In this document: piece after piece, positions 49,960 through 57,502 of the stretch | Layout of the letters: every line of letters starts with the position of its first letter | Position numbering within the stretch: position 1 is the first letter of the stretch | NCBI GenBank assembly: GCA_017744365.1 | Contig: JAGIBL010000006.1 | Location: forward strand, 62,001-126,000 | Reading direction: 5' to 3' | Length of the DNA stretch: 64,000 nt | DNA from: Nocardioidaceae bacterium | GTDB lineage: Bacteria > Actinomycetota > Actinomycetes > Propionibacteriales > Nocardioidaceae | The notes under the pieces: generated by a model | What the model was told of the DNA's origin: nothing | What the model saw: the letters and a program-made list of their open reading frames with translations, nothing else | Databases searched by the model: none | Translations under genes and position numbers: made by a program

Positions 49960-51324
49960 GTGAACCTGAACGACGGGGACGCGCACCTCACGCGCGAAGA
50001 GGAAGAGCGTTTCATCCAGGAAGCCGAGCAGCTGGTCGAGGAAGCGGAGCAGTACATCCACGGCCAGTCTGAGTTCGACGCTCCGCTTTCTCCGGTTGCT
50101 CCGCTTCCGGAGATCGTGGGCGCCGACCTGCTCGACGCCGTGCGCGACCACCTCGGCACGTACATCTACGCCCCCGAGGACGACCTGGATCTCCTGACGC
50201 TGTGGGCTGCCCACACCCACCTGGCCGAGGCGACGTACACGACGCCCCGCCTGCTCATCGACTCCCCCGTGCCTGGCAGCGGCAAGACGACCGTCCTCGA
50301 GCACATGGAGCGGCTGTGTGTGAACGGGGTCAACATGTCGTCGATCACCAGCGACGCGATGCTGACCAGGCTGATCGACGGCTACGGCCTGGCAACGATC
50401 CTGATCGACGAGGCGGACCGCGCTCTCAGCCCCGACCAGCCCGGGATCGGAAAGCTGATGGCCGTCATCAACAGCGGATACAAGGTCGGTGGATCGCGGC
50501 CCGTCTCGGTCCCCGACGGCGACGGCGGATGGCGTGTCCAGAAGATGCCGACGTTCTCGCCGGTGGCGATGGCGGGCAACGCGCCGGCCCTGCCTGGCGA
50601 CACCGTCTCCCGCAAGGTCCGCGTCCTCCTCCTGCCCGACGAGCGCGGCGACGTGGACGAGTCGGACTGGGAACTCATCGACGCCCCGACTCGCAGCCTC
50701 GGGGACAAGCTCGCCGCCTGGGCCGACAAGGTGCGTGCTCTGGTCGCCGCGGGCAAGGGCACCCTCCCTGGCAACGTCAGGGCACGCCGCGGCGAGTGCT
50801 GGCACCCGCTCAAGCGAGTCGCCCTCGCAGCGGGCGGACGGTGGCCGGAGGTCGTCGATCAGCTCGTACTCCGCGACAAGGAGGAGATCGAACTGGCGAA
50901 GGAGGATGGGATCACCACCGCTGCGCCGCACATCCAGGTTCTCCAGGACCTCGCCGAGGTCTGGCCGACTGGGCCGGACGCTGAGCCTGCCGCGTGGGTC
51001 CCGACTGCTGAACTGCTCAAGGCGCTGATCCGCCACCGCCCCGATCGGTGGAGCGCGCGATCCGTCCGCGGGGCCGAGCTCAACGCTCACCGCCTGGGAG
51101 GGATGCTGACGGGATCCTTCCGGGTCAGTTCGACTCGCCCGGACAGCCACGGGCAGCGCGGGTACGCCCTAGCCAAGTTCACGCTGCCGTGGAGGTCGAT
51201 GCGGATCGAGCCGCCGCAGGCGAAGGCACCGGCGGTCCTGTGCACCGACTGCGGCTACCCGCTCCCGCCTGCGGCGGTCGCTGGCGGACTCACGGTGCAC
51301 CTGAACTGCGAGGGCGCCGCGTGA
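49960..51324 (+). CDS. P-loop ATPase, DUF3631-type (replication-associated)
   Basis: A 454-residue protein from GTG at 49960 (GAGAGG upstream). Residues 1-45 are acidic and helical. The ATPase has Walker A SPVPGSGKTTVLEH near 105 and Walker B ATILIDEADRAL near 148. The DUF3631-like region continues to about 420 (MAGNAPALPGDTVSRKVRVLLL). The end carries a Cys2/His-Cys zinc knuckle (CTDCGYP ... HLNC). DUF3631 domains are found with primase-helicases of phages and integrative plasmids, so this protein probably opens or loads the element's origin. No primase domain is attached. Confidence 0.75.
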   Translation: MNLNDGDAHLTREEEERFIQEAEQLVEEAEQYIHGQSEFDAPLSPVAPLPEIVGADLLDAVRDHLGTYIYAPEDDLDLLTLWAAHTHLAEATYTTPRLLIDSPVPGSGKTTVLEHMERLCVNGVNMSSITSDAMLTRLIDGYGLATILIDEADRALSPDQPGIGKLMAVINSGYKVGGSRPVSVPDGDGGWRVQKMPTFSPVAMAGNAPALPGDTVSRKVRVLLLPDERGDVDESDWELIDAPTRSLGDKLAAWADKVRALVAAGKGTLPGNVRARRGECWHPLKRVALAAGGRWPEVVDQLVLRDKEEIELAKEDGITTAAPHIQVLQDLAEVWPTGPDAEPAAWVPTAELLKALIRHRPDRWSARSVRGAELNAHRLGGMLTGSFRVSSTRPDSHGQRGYALAKFTLPWRSMRIEPPQAKAPAVLCTDCGYPLPPAAVAGGLTVHLNCEGAA

Positions 51325-51518
51325 CGGCCGCCGTGGCGATCCGCCACCTTCGTCCGCCGGACCTCGCAAGTCGCTGGGGAGTGTCGGTGAAGCGGCTGGC
51401 CGACGACCGATCGCGTGGCGTCGGTCCCCCTTACCTCAAGGTCGGAGGTTCGATCCTCTACCGGCTCGAGGACATCGAGGCCTACGAGCGCGACTGCCTG
51501 GTGCGCCCGGTCGGTTAA
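51321..51518 (+). CDS. Excisionase-like helix-turn-helix protein
   Basis: A 65-residue protein. LRPPDLASRWGVSVKRLADD and YLKVGGSILYRLEDIEAYE are the usual MerR-like excisionase pattern of actinobacterial integrative elements. GTG start overlaps the stop of the P-loop gene (GTGA). It lies 86 bp before the integrase gene, the usual xis-int order. It would direct excision, if the integrase were intact. Confidence 0.8.
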   Translation: MTAAVAIRHLRPPDLASRWGVSVKRLADDRSRGVGPPYLKVGGSILYRLEDIEAYERDCLVRPVG

Positions 51519-51604
51519 CAGCCGACCGGGCGTCACCCGGCCTCCTAGCCAAATCAACAAACACCACTTAAGTTCCGTCTACCTTCAACCCTTTGGAGCA
51601 ACCC

Positions 51605-52821
51605 ATGGCCCGGCCGACCAGCCTTCCGTACACCCTCGGCAAGATCACCTACTCCCCGCACCCGACCCGTAAGGGCGAGGTCCAGGCCCGCGGCTACTTC
51701 GTCAACGGCAACCGCGTCCGGCGTGAGATCACCGCCCGCGGCAAGTCCGAGCCCAGCGCCAAGCGAGCACTCCAGAAGAAGGTGGATGCGGAGCGCGATC
51801 GGTTCCGTGGCGGGACAACCTCCTGTCCTCGGAGACCGCGCTCTCCCGGGCGGCAGACATCTGGATCGACTGGAAGCGTCGCGAGAAGAAGGGTGGCAAG
51901 CCACTCGCACCTCAGACGCTGAAGGACTACGAGGGGTACGTCGCCCGCTCGATTCACGGCTCGACGCTCGCGAACCTGACGTTGGCGGAAGCCAACAGCA
52001 TCGGCCGGATCGAGACCTGGCTCGAGGTCATCGCCGACGAGCGTGGAGAGACAGCGGCCCGCCAGTCGAAGAAGGTTCTTTCAGGCATTCTCGGCATGGC
52101 CGAACGGCGCGGAGCCATCCCCGCGAGTGTGGTCTCGCGGGTCCAGACGCCGGGAGCCCGCCCGGGAAGCACCGGAGACCGTCGCTGCGTCACAGAAGAC
52201 TGCGACTACGACTGCAGCAAGCGCCACCTCGACACCGAGCGGGCCTTCACCGCCGAGGAGGCACTCGCCGTCCAGGAGGCGGCGGACAAGGCCAAGGCCG
52301 ACGTGGGAGACCTGGCTGCGTTCCTTTTCGGAACCGGCACGCGCATCGCCGAGGCGCTCCACAACACCGCGTGGGCCGACGTGGACCTCGACGCTCGTAC
52401 CGTGCGCGTCCGCGGGACGAAGACCGCTCGCGCAGACCGCACACTGGTGATCAGCGACCAGCTCGCCGACCGTCTGTGTAAGCGTGCCGAGAAGTTCGGT
52501 AGGAACGGCCTGGTCTTCGGGATCACCTACTTCCACTCGAAGATCGGCGAGCCTCGCGACCGCAACAACGTGTCCAAGGCCCTTCGGCGCGCGTTCGCCA
52601 GCGCGGACGTGCGGTGGGCGGGTACACACACCTTCCGGCGGACGGTGGCTACGTGGCTCGACGAGAACGGTGCTCCGCTCGCCGAGATCGCGAACCAGCT
52701 CGGCCACGCCGACACGAACGTGACGGCCGGCTACCTCGGGCGCACCACCCAGCCGACCAGGGCAGCGAGCGTGATGGTCCTCCAGCGACCGGGCGACCTG
52801 CGGCTCGTCTCCGGTGAGTGA
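51605..52821 (+). pseudogene. int: Tyrosine recombinase (integrase), frameshifted
   Basis: A tRNA-targeting integrase of about 405 residues in two frames. The first frame from ATG 51605 (GGAG upstream) codes the arm-binding domain (GYFVNGNRVRREITARGKSE) to about 51805. The second continues from about 51808 (WRDNLLSSETALSRAADIW) through core-binding and catalytic domains: Arg in GTGTRIAEAL, HTFRR, the His of NQLGHADTNVTAGY and the nucleophilic Tyr in AGYLGR. The join near 51800-51817 has no slippery sequence, so a one-base indel is likely; a sequencing error is possible. Adjacent to the right att site. Confidence 0.8.
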
Positions 52822-53119
52822 GCAGGAGGACGCTCCCGACACGGAGCCGCTGACCTGGCATCACCCAGGCGGACCTGGGCGCCTGTACAAGATGACGCGG
52901 GTCAACGCGCTCCTGGCGACAAATGCGGGTTCGCACGCTTTCCGCCGCGGATTGAAACCGTGGGACTGCCCCTACGCTCCCACGGATGCCACCCAGGAGT
53001 TCCTCGCTCATTTCTGGTTGAGCGGATGGTGGCTTGCGGCCCGCCCGGGCGTTGAGGGAGCACGAGCGATTCACTTCGAGCGGACGATGCGGCGATTCGG
53101 CGTGGACCCTTCGCGGTAG
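52814..53119 (+). CDS. Ribosome modulation factor (Rmf/CrpP)-like protein
   Basis: A 101-residue protein from GTG at 52814, overlapping the integrase end by eight bases. The middle has the Rmf-family pattern: AFRRGLKPWDCPYAPTD, then FWLSGWWLAARPG. Rmf dimerises 70S ribosomes in starved enterobacteria, while the small CrpP relatives were reported on plasmids and phages. The N-terminal 40 residues are extra. Its place next to the att site and integrase is typical of small accessory genes of such elements. Family assignment is moderate. Confidence 0.6.
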   Translation: MSEQEDAPDTEPLTWHHPGGPGRLYKMTRVNALLATNAGSHAFRRGLKPWDCPYAPTDATQEFLAHFWLSGWWLAARPGVEGARAIHFERTMRRFGVDPSR

Positions 53120-53188
53120 TCGGCCCTCGGCAAGGACACCAACCCCGAGGCCCCAGAGGACGCACGCGGACGCTCCCGAACGTCATTC

Positions 53189-53208
53189 CTGGGGAATATC
53201 TGGGGAAC
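53189..53208 (+). repeat. Putative integrase arm-type site, right
   Basis: CTGGGGAATATCTGGGGAAC, matching the left-end site 41692-41711 at 18 of 20 bases in the same orientation, again with two CTGGGGA words 11 bp apart. It lies 57 bp inside the right att core. Confidence 0.55.
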
Positions 53209-53221
53209 GCCCCAGCCGAGC

Positions 53222-53261
53222 AACAGGGCCTGATCTGCGTTTCCGCAGGTCAGGCCCTGTT
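53222..53261. terminator. Terminator of tRNA-fMet brought by the element
   Basis: An 18-bp stem (53222-53239 with 53244-53261, one G-U type mismatch) around a TTTC loop. It directly follows the tRNA 3' end on the minus strand. It resembles the hairpin outside the left att site (both contain TTTCCGCAGGTCAG), so the element supplies a replacement terminator for the tRNA. Confidence 0.65.
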
Positions 53262-53263
53262 CT

Positions 53264-53340
53264 TGGTAGCGGGGGCAGGATTTGAACCTGCGACCTCTGG
53301 GTTATGAGCCCAGCGAGCTACCGAGCTGCTCCACCCCGCG
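53264..53340 (-). tRNA. tRNA-fMet (initiator), anticodon CAT
   Basis: A 77-nt tRNA with encoded CCA. It begins CGCGGGG and ends with the complementary CCCCGCTACCA; the initiator traits are the unpaired first C against A and the three G-C pairs in the anticodon stem (GGG CTCATAA CCC). The element is integrated at its 3' end; bases 53266-53301 are the repeat shared with 41548-41583. Confidence 0.92.
53266..53301. repeat. Right attachment site inside tRNA-fMet
   Basis: The 36-bp copy identical to 41548-41583, covering the T-arm and acceptor 3' side of the tRNA. The element side supplies this 3' part and so keeps the tRNA intact. Confidence 0.85.
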
Positions 53341-53355
53341 TCGGTGAAGAGAAGG

Positions 53356-53985
53356 TTACCCGCCCCCGACGTTCGATCCAAATCGGGGTTCCGACAGCAG
53401 CAGCTCGCACGCCCGGCGCAGGTCGGCCTCGGCGTTCGCCGCGGGCCGGTTGCCGCTCATCGTGGTCATCAGCACGCCGAACCAGCACTGGATCACCAAC
53501 CAGACCCGGCTGCGCTGGTCAGCGGTCGCGTGCTCGTCCCAGCCGGCGACCCGGAGCAGCAGGTCCACGAAGCCGGTCTCGATGTCGTAGGAGTCCGGGC
53601 TGGGGTGGCTCTCGGCCAGGATGATCGACTGCACCATCGACATGGACAGCCGCTGGTTCTCCCGCAGCCGGCGGGTCAGGCCGAGCAGCAGCTCGGCGAC
53701 CACCTCGGGTGGCGACGCCTCCGGCTGGGCCTCGAAGACATCCTCGCCGAAGCGCTGGATCTGCGCCTTCATCACCCCGGTGAACAGGTGTGCCTTGGAC
53801 GGGAAGTACCGGTACAGCGTCGCGATCGCGACGTCCGCCTCGGCGGCCACGTCCTGCATCTGCACGTGCTCGAGGTCCACCTCGGACCCGAGTCGCACCG
53901 CCGCCTCCAGGATGCGCTGGTAGCGCTCCTGCTGCGTCGCCGAGCTCGGCGCGGCAGGCCTGCGGGTGACCGGGAGGCGGGCCAT
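53356..53985 (-). CDS. TetR-family transcriptional regulator
   Basis: A 209-residue regulator. The N-terminal helix-turn-helix (about 18-65) has VQMQDVAAEADVAIATLYRYFPSKAHLF. The C-terminal domain, all helical, resembles that of KstR-type regulators of lipid or steroid genes, though this is weak. It lies two bases after the UPF0182 gene in the same direction, an unusual place for a regulator, and 15 bp from the tRNA. Confidence 0.88.
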   Translation of the reverse strand: MARLPVTRRPAAPSSATQQERYQRILEAAVRLGSEVDLEHVQMQDVAAEADVAIATLYRYFPSKAHLFTGVMKAQIQRFGEDVFEAQPEASPPEVVAELLLGLTRRLRENQRLSMSMVQSIILAESHPSPDSYDIETGFVDLLLRVAGWDEHATADQRSRVWLVIQCWFGVLMTTMSGNRPAANAEADLRRACELLLSEPRFGSNVGGG

Positions 53986-53987
53986 GG

Positions 53988-56978
53988 CTAGCTGGTCGGA
54001 CTGGCCGTCGGAGAGCCGGAAGGCGTCGGAGTAGGAGTCGGGGTCGCGCTGGGAGACGCGGAGGCGTTGCGGATCTGGGTCAGCGCCTGGCTGACCAGCT
54101 TCTGTCCCTCCTTGATCCGAGCGGCGTACGCCTCGAGGTCACCGGCCTTCAGTGCGGTCTCGGCCTGGCCGAACTTGGTCTCCGCCTGCTGCAGCAGGTT
54201 CACCGCGCTCTGCGGCACCCCGGTGGTCGGACCACCAGGCGTCGACGGCGTGCCCGGCTGCGGGGTCTCCGGCGACTCCGAGGGCGCCTCGCCACCGCCC
54301 TTCACGACGTTGTCCAGCGCCTCCCTGAGCGTCGAGCCGATGCCGACCGAGTTACCGAAGGAGGCCAGCACGAACCGCAGCGTCGGGTAGTTGGCGGTGC
54401 CGCCCTCACGGATCGTGTACACCGGCTGCACGTAGAGCAGACCGCCGCCGACCGGCAGGGTCAGCAGGTTGCCCAGGCGCACCTGGGTGCCGGCCCGCTT
54501 GAACGCCAGCAGCGAGTTCGCGATCGCGTCGTCGGAGTTGAACTTGTTCGCGATCTGCGAGGGACCGGAGACCTGGTTGGTGTCCGGCAGCCGCAGGATC
54601 TGGAACTTGCCGTACGAGTCGGGCTCGGCGGCGTCAGCACCGACCGACATGTACGCCGCCAGGTTCTGCTTGTTCGTCGGCACGTAGACCGAGGTCAGCG
54701 AGAACACCGGGTTCGAGCCCGACTTGGTCGCCACCGAGAGCCGGTACGGCGGCTGCGTGCGGGTGTCCTCGTTCGGGTCCTGCGGCACCTGCCACTTGTC
54801 GCTGTCCTCGTAGAACGTCTTCGGGTCGGTGACGTGGTAGTCGGCCAGGATGTTCCGCTGCACCTTGTAGAGGTCCTCGGGGTAGCGGAAGTGCTGGAGC
54901 AGGTCCTCCGGGATGTCCTTGCGCGGCTTGATCGCGTCCGGGAAGGCACCCTGCCAGGCCTTGAGGATCGGGTCGGACTCGTCCCAGGCGTAGAGCGTGA
55001 CGGTGCCGTCGTAGGCGTCCACGGTCGCCTTCACCGCGTTGCGCATGTAGTTGATGTTGTCGGTCGGCAGCGACGCGTACGGCGAGCGCGGCGTGATCGA
55101 GTCCGAGATCATCTCGCGCAGCGACCGCTTCTCCGCGTTCGGGTAGCGACCGGTGGTGGTGTACCCGTCGAGGATCCAGACCACCTTGCCGTCCACGACG
55201 GCGGGCAGTGCGTCCCGGTCCACGGTGAGCCAGGGCGCCACCTTCTCCAGCCGGCGGATCGGCGAGCGGACGTAGAGCAGCTTGGAGTTCGCGTTCACCC
55301 GCGAGGACAGCAGGAACTTCGGCTCGCCGAACTTCACCGCGTAGAGCAGCTTGCGGAAGGTCGAGCCGATCTTGACCCCGTCCTTGCCCTCGTACGTGCT
55401 GTTCCGAGCGACACCGGTGTCGCCGGAGTCACCCGAGTTCTGCGGGATGTCGAGCTCGACGTCCTTGCCGCCCTTGACCTTGCCGACGATCGAGTACTCC
55501 GGGCTGTTCTCGCCGAAGTAGATCTGCGGCCGGTAGCCGTCGCCGTTCGGGCCGCTGAGCACACCCTCCGGCGGGATCTGCTGCTCGGCCCAGACCGGGT
55601 TGCCGTCGGCGTCGGCCTGGTTGCCGTACGCCGCGATCACGCCGTACCCGTGCGTGTACACGGTGTGCTGGTTGGCCCACTTCTTCTGCGCCGCGGGCAG
55701 GCCGGCCAGGTGCATCTCGCGGGCGGCGATCACCACGTCGCGCTCCTGGCCGTTGATCTGGTAGCGGTCCACGTCGAGGACGCCAGGCACGGTGTAGTAG
55801 GCGCGCACCTGCTGCAGCTGGTCGAACGTGCTCGAGACCAGGAAGGGGTCGAGCAGCCGGATGCCGGGCAGCGAGGCCGCGTCCGCCGCGAGCTGCTGCT
55901 GGCTGAGCTTGGTCTTCGCGTCGTACCGGGTCACCTCGGCGTCGGCCACGTCGAAGGCCGTCCTGGTCGCCTTGATGTTGTTCTCGATGTACAGCGCTTC
56001 CTTGTCCGGCTCGTTCGGCTTGACCTGGAACTGCTGGACCAGACCCGGCCAGACCGCGCCGAGCAGCACCGCCGAGAGCGCGAACAGCGCCAGGCCCACA
56101 CCGGGCAGCAGCCAGGTGCGCCGGACGATGTTGGCGAAGAACAGGACGGCGCAGATCACCGCGATGACCATGAGGATGTTCTTGCTGGGCAGCACCGCGT
56201 GGTCGCGGGTGTTCGTCATCCCGGTGACCAGCCCGCCGCCGGCCGAGGTCAGGTCGAACCGGTCGAGGTAGTAGTCGACGCCCTTGAGCAGCACCAGCAC
56301 GCCGAGCAGCGCGGAGAGCTGGGCCTGCGCGGCCCCGGAGATCCGGTCGGTGCGCGACTGCAGCCGGATGCCGCCGTACACGTAGTGCACCAGCACCGCC
56401 GCGATCAGACCGATCACCACCGCGGTCATCAGGAAGTCGACCAGCCAGTGGTACCAGGGCAGCGAGAAGACGTAGAAACCCGCGTCCTTGTGGAAGTAGG
56501 CGTCCTTCTGGCCGAACGACTGCCGGTGCTGCCAGAGCAGGTAGGTGCGCCACTGCCCCGAGGCCGACGCGCCCGCGAAGATGCCGAAGACCAGGGCCGC
56601 GACGATCAGCGCGACCTTGCGGATCGGGGTGATGACCTCGCGGTAGCGGTCCAGGTTGGCCTGCTCCATCGAGTTCGGCCGGAACATCGGACGCAGCCGG
56701 TAGGCCAGGAAGATGTTGCCGCCGACGACCAGCGCCATCAGCAGCCCGAAGATCGCGAACAGCGAGATCTTGGTCAGCAGCAGGGTGGAGAACACGTCGC
56801 CGTACCCGGTGCTGGAGAACCACAGCTTCTCGGTCCAGATGCTCGAGAACAGCGAGAACCCGACGATCAGCGCGGCCATCACCACCAGGGTGAGCACCAG
56901 CGGGCGGGAGCGGCGGCCGTCGCGGTGCGGCGGCTGCGGCTCCGGCTGGTCGGGCTCGTCGGCGAAGAAGTCACTCAT
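53988..56978 (-). CDS. UPF0182-family membrane protein
   Basis: A 996-residue protein of the UPF0182 (COG1615) family, conserved in actinobacteria, function unknown. The first 330 residues have about seven membrane segments, followed by a large extracytoplasmic domain (YVRSPIRRLEKVAPWLTVD, RYPEDLYKVQR). The C-terminus is a Pro/Ser/Thr-rich low-complexity tail (PTPTPTPSGSP). Its ATG overlaps the stop of the PPA1309-like gene (ATGA). Three genes here are joined by such overlaps. Confidence 0.92.
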   Translation of the reverse strand: MSDFFADEPDQPEPQPPHRDGRRSRPLVLTLVVMAALIVGFSLFSSIWTEKLWFSSTGYGDVFSTLLLTKISLFAIFGLLMALVVGGNIFLAYRLRPMFRPNSMEQANLDRYREVITPIRKVALIVAALVFGIFAGASASGQWRTYLLWQHRQSFGQKDAYFHKDAGFYVFSLPWYHWLVDFLMTAVVIGLIAAVLVHYVYGGIRLQSRTDRISGAAQAQLSALLGVLVLLKGVDYYLDRFDLTSAGGGLVTGMTNTRDHAVLPSKNILMVIAVICAVLFFANIVRRTWLLPGVGLALFALSAVLLGAVWPGLVQQFQVKPNEPDKEALYIENNIKATRTAFDVADAEVTRYDAKTKLSQQQLAADAASLPGIRLLDPFLVSSTFDQLQQVRAYYTVPGVLDVDRYQINGQERDVVIAAREMHLAGLPAAQKKWANQHTVYTHGYGVIAAYGNQADADGNPVWAEQQIPPEGVLSGPNGDGYRPQIYFGENSPEYSIVGKVKGGKDVELDIPQNSGDSGDTGVARNSTYEGKDGVKIGSTFRKLLYAVKFGEPKFLLSSRVNANSKLLYVRSPIRRLEKVAPWLTVDRDALPAVVDGKVVWILDGYTTTGRYPNAEKRSLREMISDSITPRSPYASLPTDNINYMRNAVKATVDAYDGTVTLYAWDESDPILKAWQGAFPDAIKPRKDIPEDLLQHFRYPEDLYKVQRNILADYHVTDPKTFYEDSDKWQVPQDPNEDTRTQPPYRLSVATKSGSNPVFSLTSVYVPTNKQNLAAYMSVGADAAEPDSYGKFQILRLPDTNQVSGPSQIANKFNSDDAIANSLLAFKRAGTQVRLGNLLTLPVGGGLLYVQPVYTIREGGTANYPTLRFVLASFGNSVGIGSTLREALDNVVKGGGEAPSESPETPQPGTPSTPGGPTTGVPQSAVNLLQQAETKFGQAETALKAGDLEAYAARIKEGQKLVSQALTQIRNASASPSATPTPTPTPSGSPTASPTS

Positions 56979-57502
56979 CCGACGTCGGTCTCCTCTTCGA
57001 GCGTGGCGTGCAACAGGGTGAGCAGTCCGGGCACCAGGTCCGGACCGGTCAGCACCAGGTCGTCCTGGTCATGCGACCTTAGCCGCAACGCACACGCGGA
57101 CTCACCGGTTCGCAGCGCTGCCGCGACCATCCGGACCTCTTGGCGCTGCGGGTGCCGGGCGGCGTACTCCTGGGCCGCGACCGGGTCCTCGGGCAGGTCG
57201 TCGTCGACGCCGGGCGGCAGCACCAGCCGCTCGGCGACCACCGCGACCCCGGCCACCTCGGGCGGCCAGACGATCTCGGGCAGCACCTGCTCGACCAGCC
57301 GGCCGGCCGGGAGCGCCTCCTGCTCGACCGGGGTCAGCGAGTCCGGCGCCGCCTCGGTGAGGCCGAGCGCCTCGGCGAGCTGCGGCTCCTGGGCGACGAG
57401 GTCGACGGTGCCGACGAGGGCGAACAGCTGCTCGGGGCGGTCCCACCCGGCGGCCGACGCGTGCGCCTCGATCTCCTTGACCACGGCTTGCAGCGCGCTC
57501 AT
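56975..57502 (-). CDS. PPA1309-family protein
   Basis: A 175-residue soluble protein resembling the actinobacterial PPA1309 family, whose function is unknown. Typical stretches are VEQVLPEIVWPPEVAGVAVV near residue 85 and YAARHPQRQEVRMVAAAL near 125. It is coupled on both sides by four-base ATGA overlaps, between the PDZ-Lon and UPF0182 genes, an order often kept in this group of bacteria. Confidence 0.8.
   Translation of the reverse strand: MSALQAVVKEIEAHASAAGWDRPEQLFALVGTVDLVAQEPQLAEALGLTEAAPDSLTPVEQEALPAGRLVEQVLPEIVWPPEVAGVAVVAERLVLPPGVDDDLPEDPVAAQEYAARHPQRQEVRMVAAALRTGESACALRLRSHDQDDLVLTGPDLVPGLLTLLHATLEEETDVG

Larger units (their letters stand above)
41548..53301. mobile_element. Integrative element in the tRNA-fMet gene (about 11.75 kb)
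   Basis: A 36-bp direct repeat of the tRNA 3' part lies at 41548-41583 and 53266-53301. The intact tRNA gene is at the right end, where the integrase, excisionase-like and P-loop genes also lie, as expected for a tRNA-targeting tyrosine integrase. The cargo includes TcmP, Gp37/Gp68, GNAT, a large nuclease-like protein and small unknowns. No relaxase, FtsK-type transfer protein, capsid or terminase gene is seen. The integrase reading frame is broken, so the element may be fixed. Best described as a phage-satellite-like or mobilizable island. Confidence 0.85.

Noticed and set aside
41548-53301. Reading the island as a conjugative element or complete prophage
   Set aside because: No FtsK/Tra-type transfer gene, relaxase, terminase, portal or capsid gene is visible, so only a satellite-like or mobilizable element is supported.
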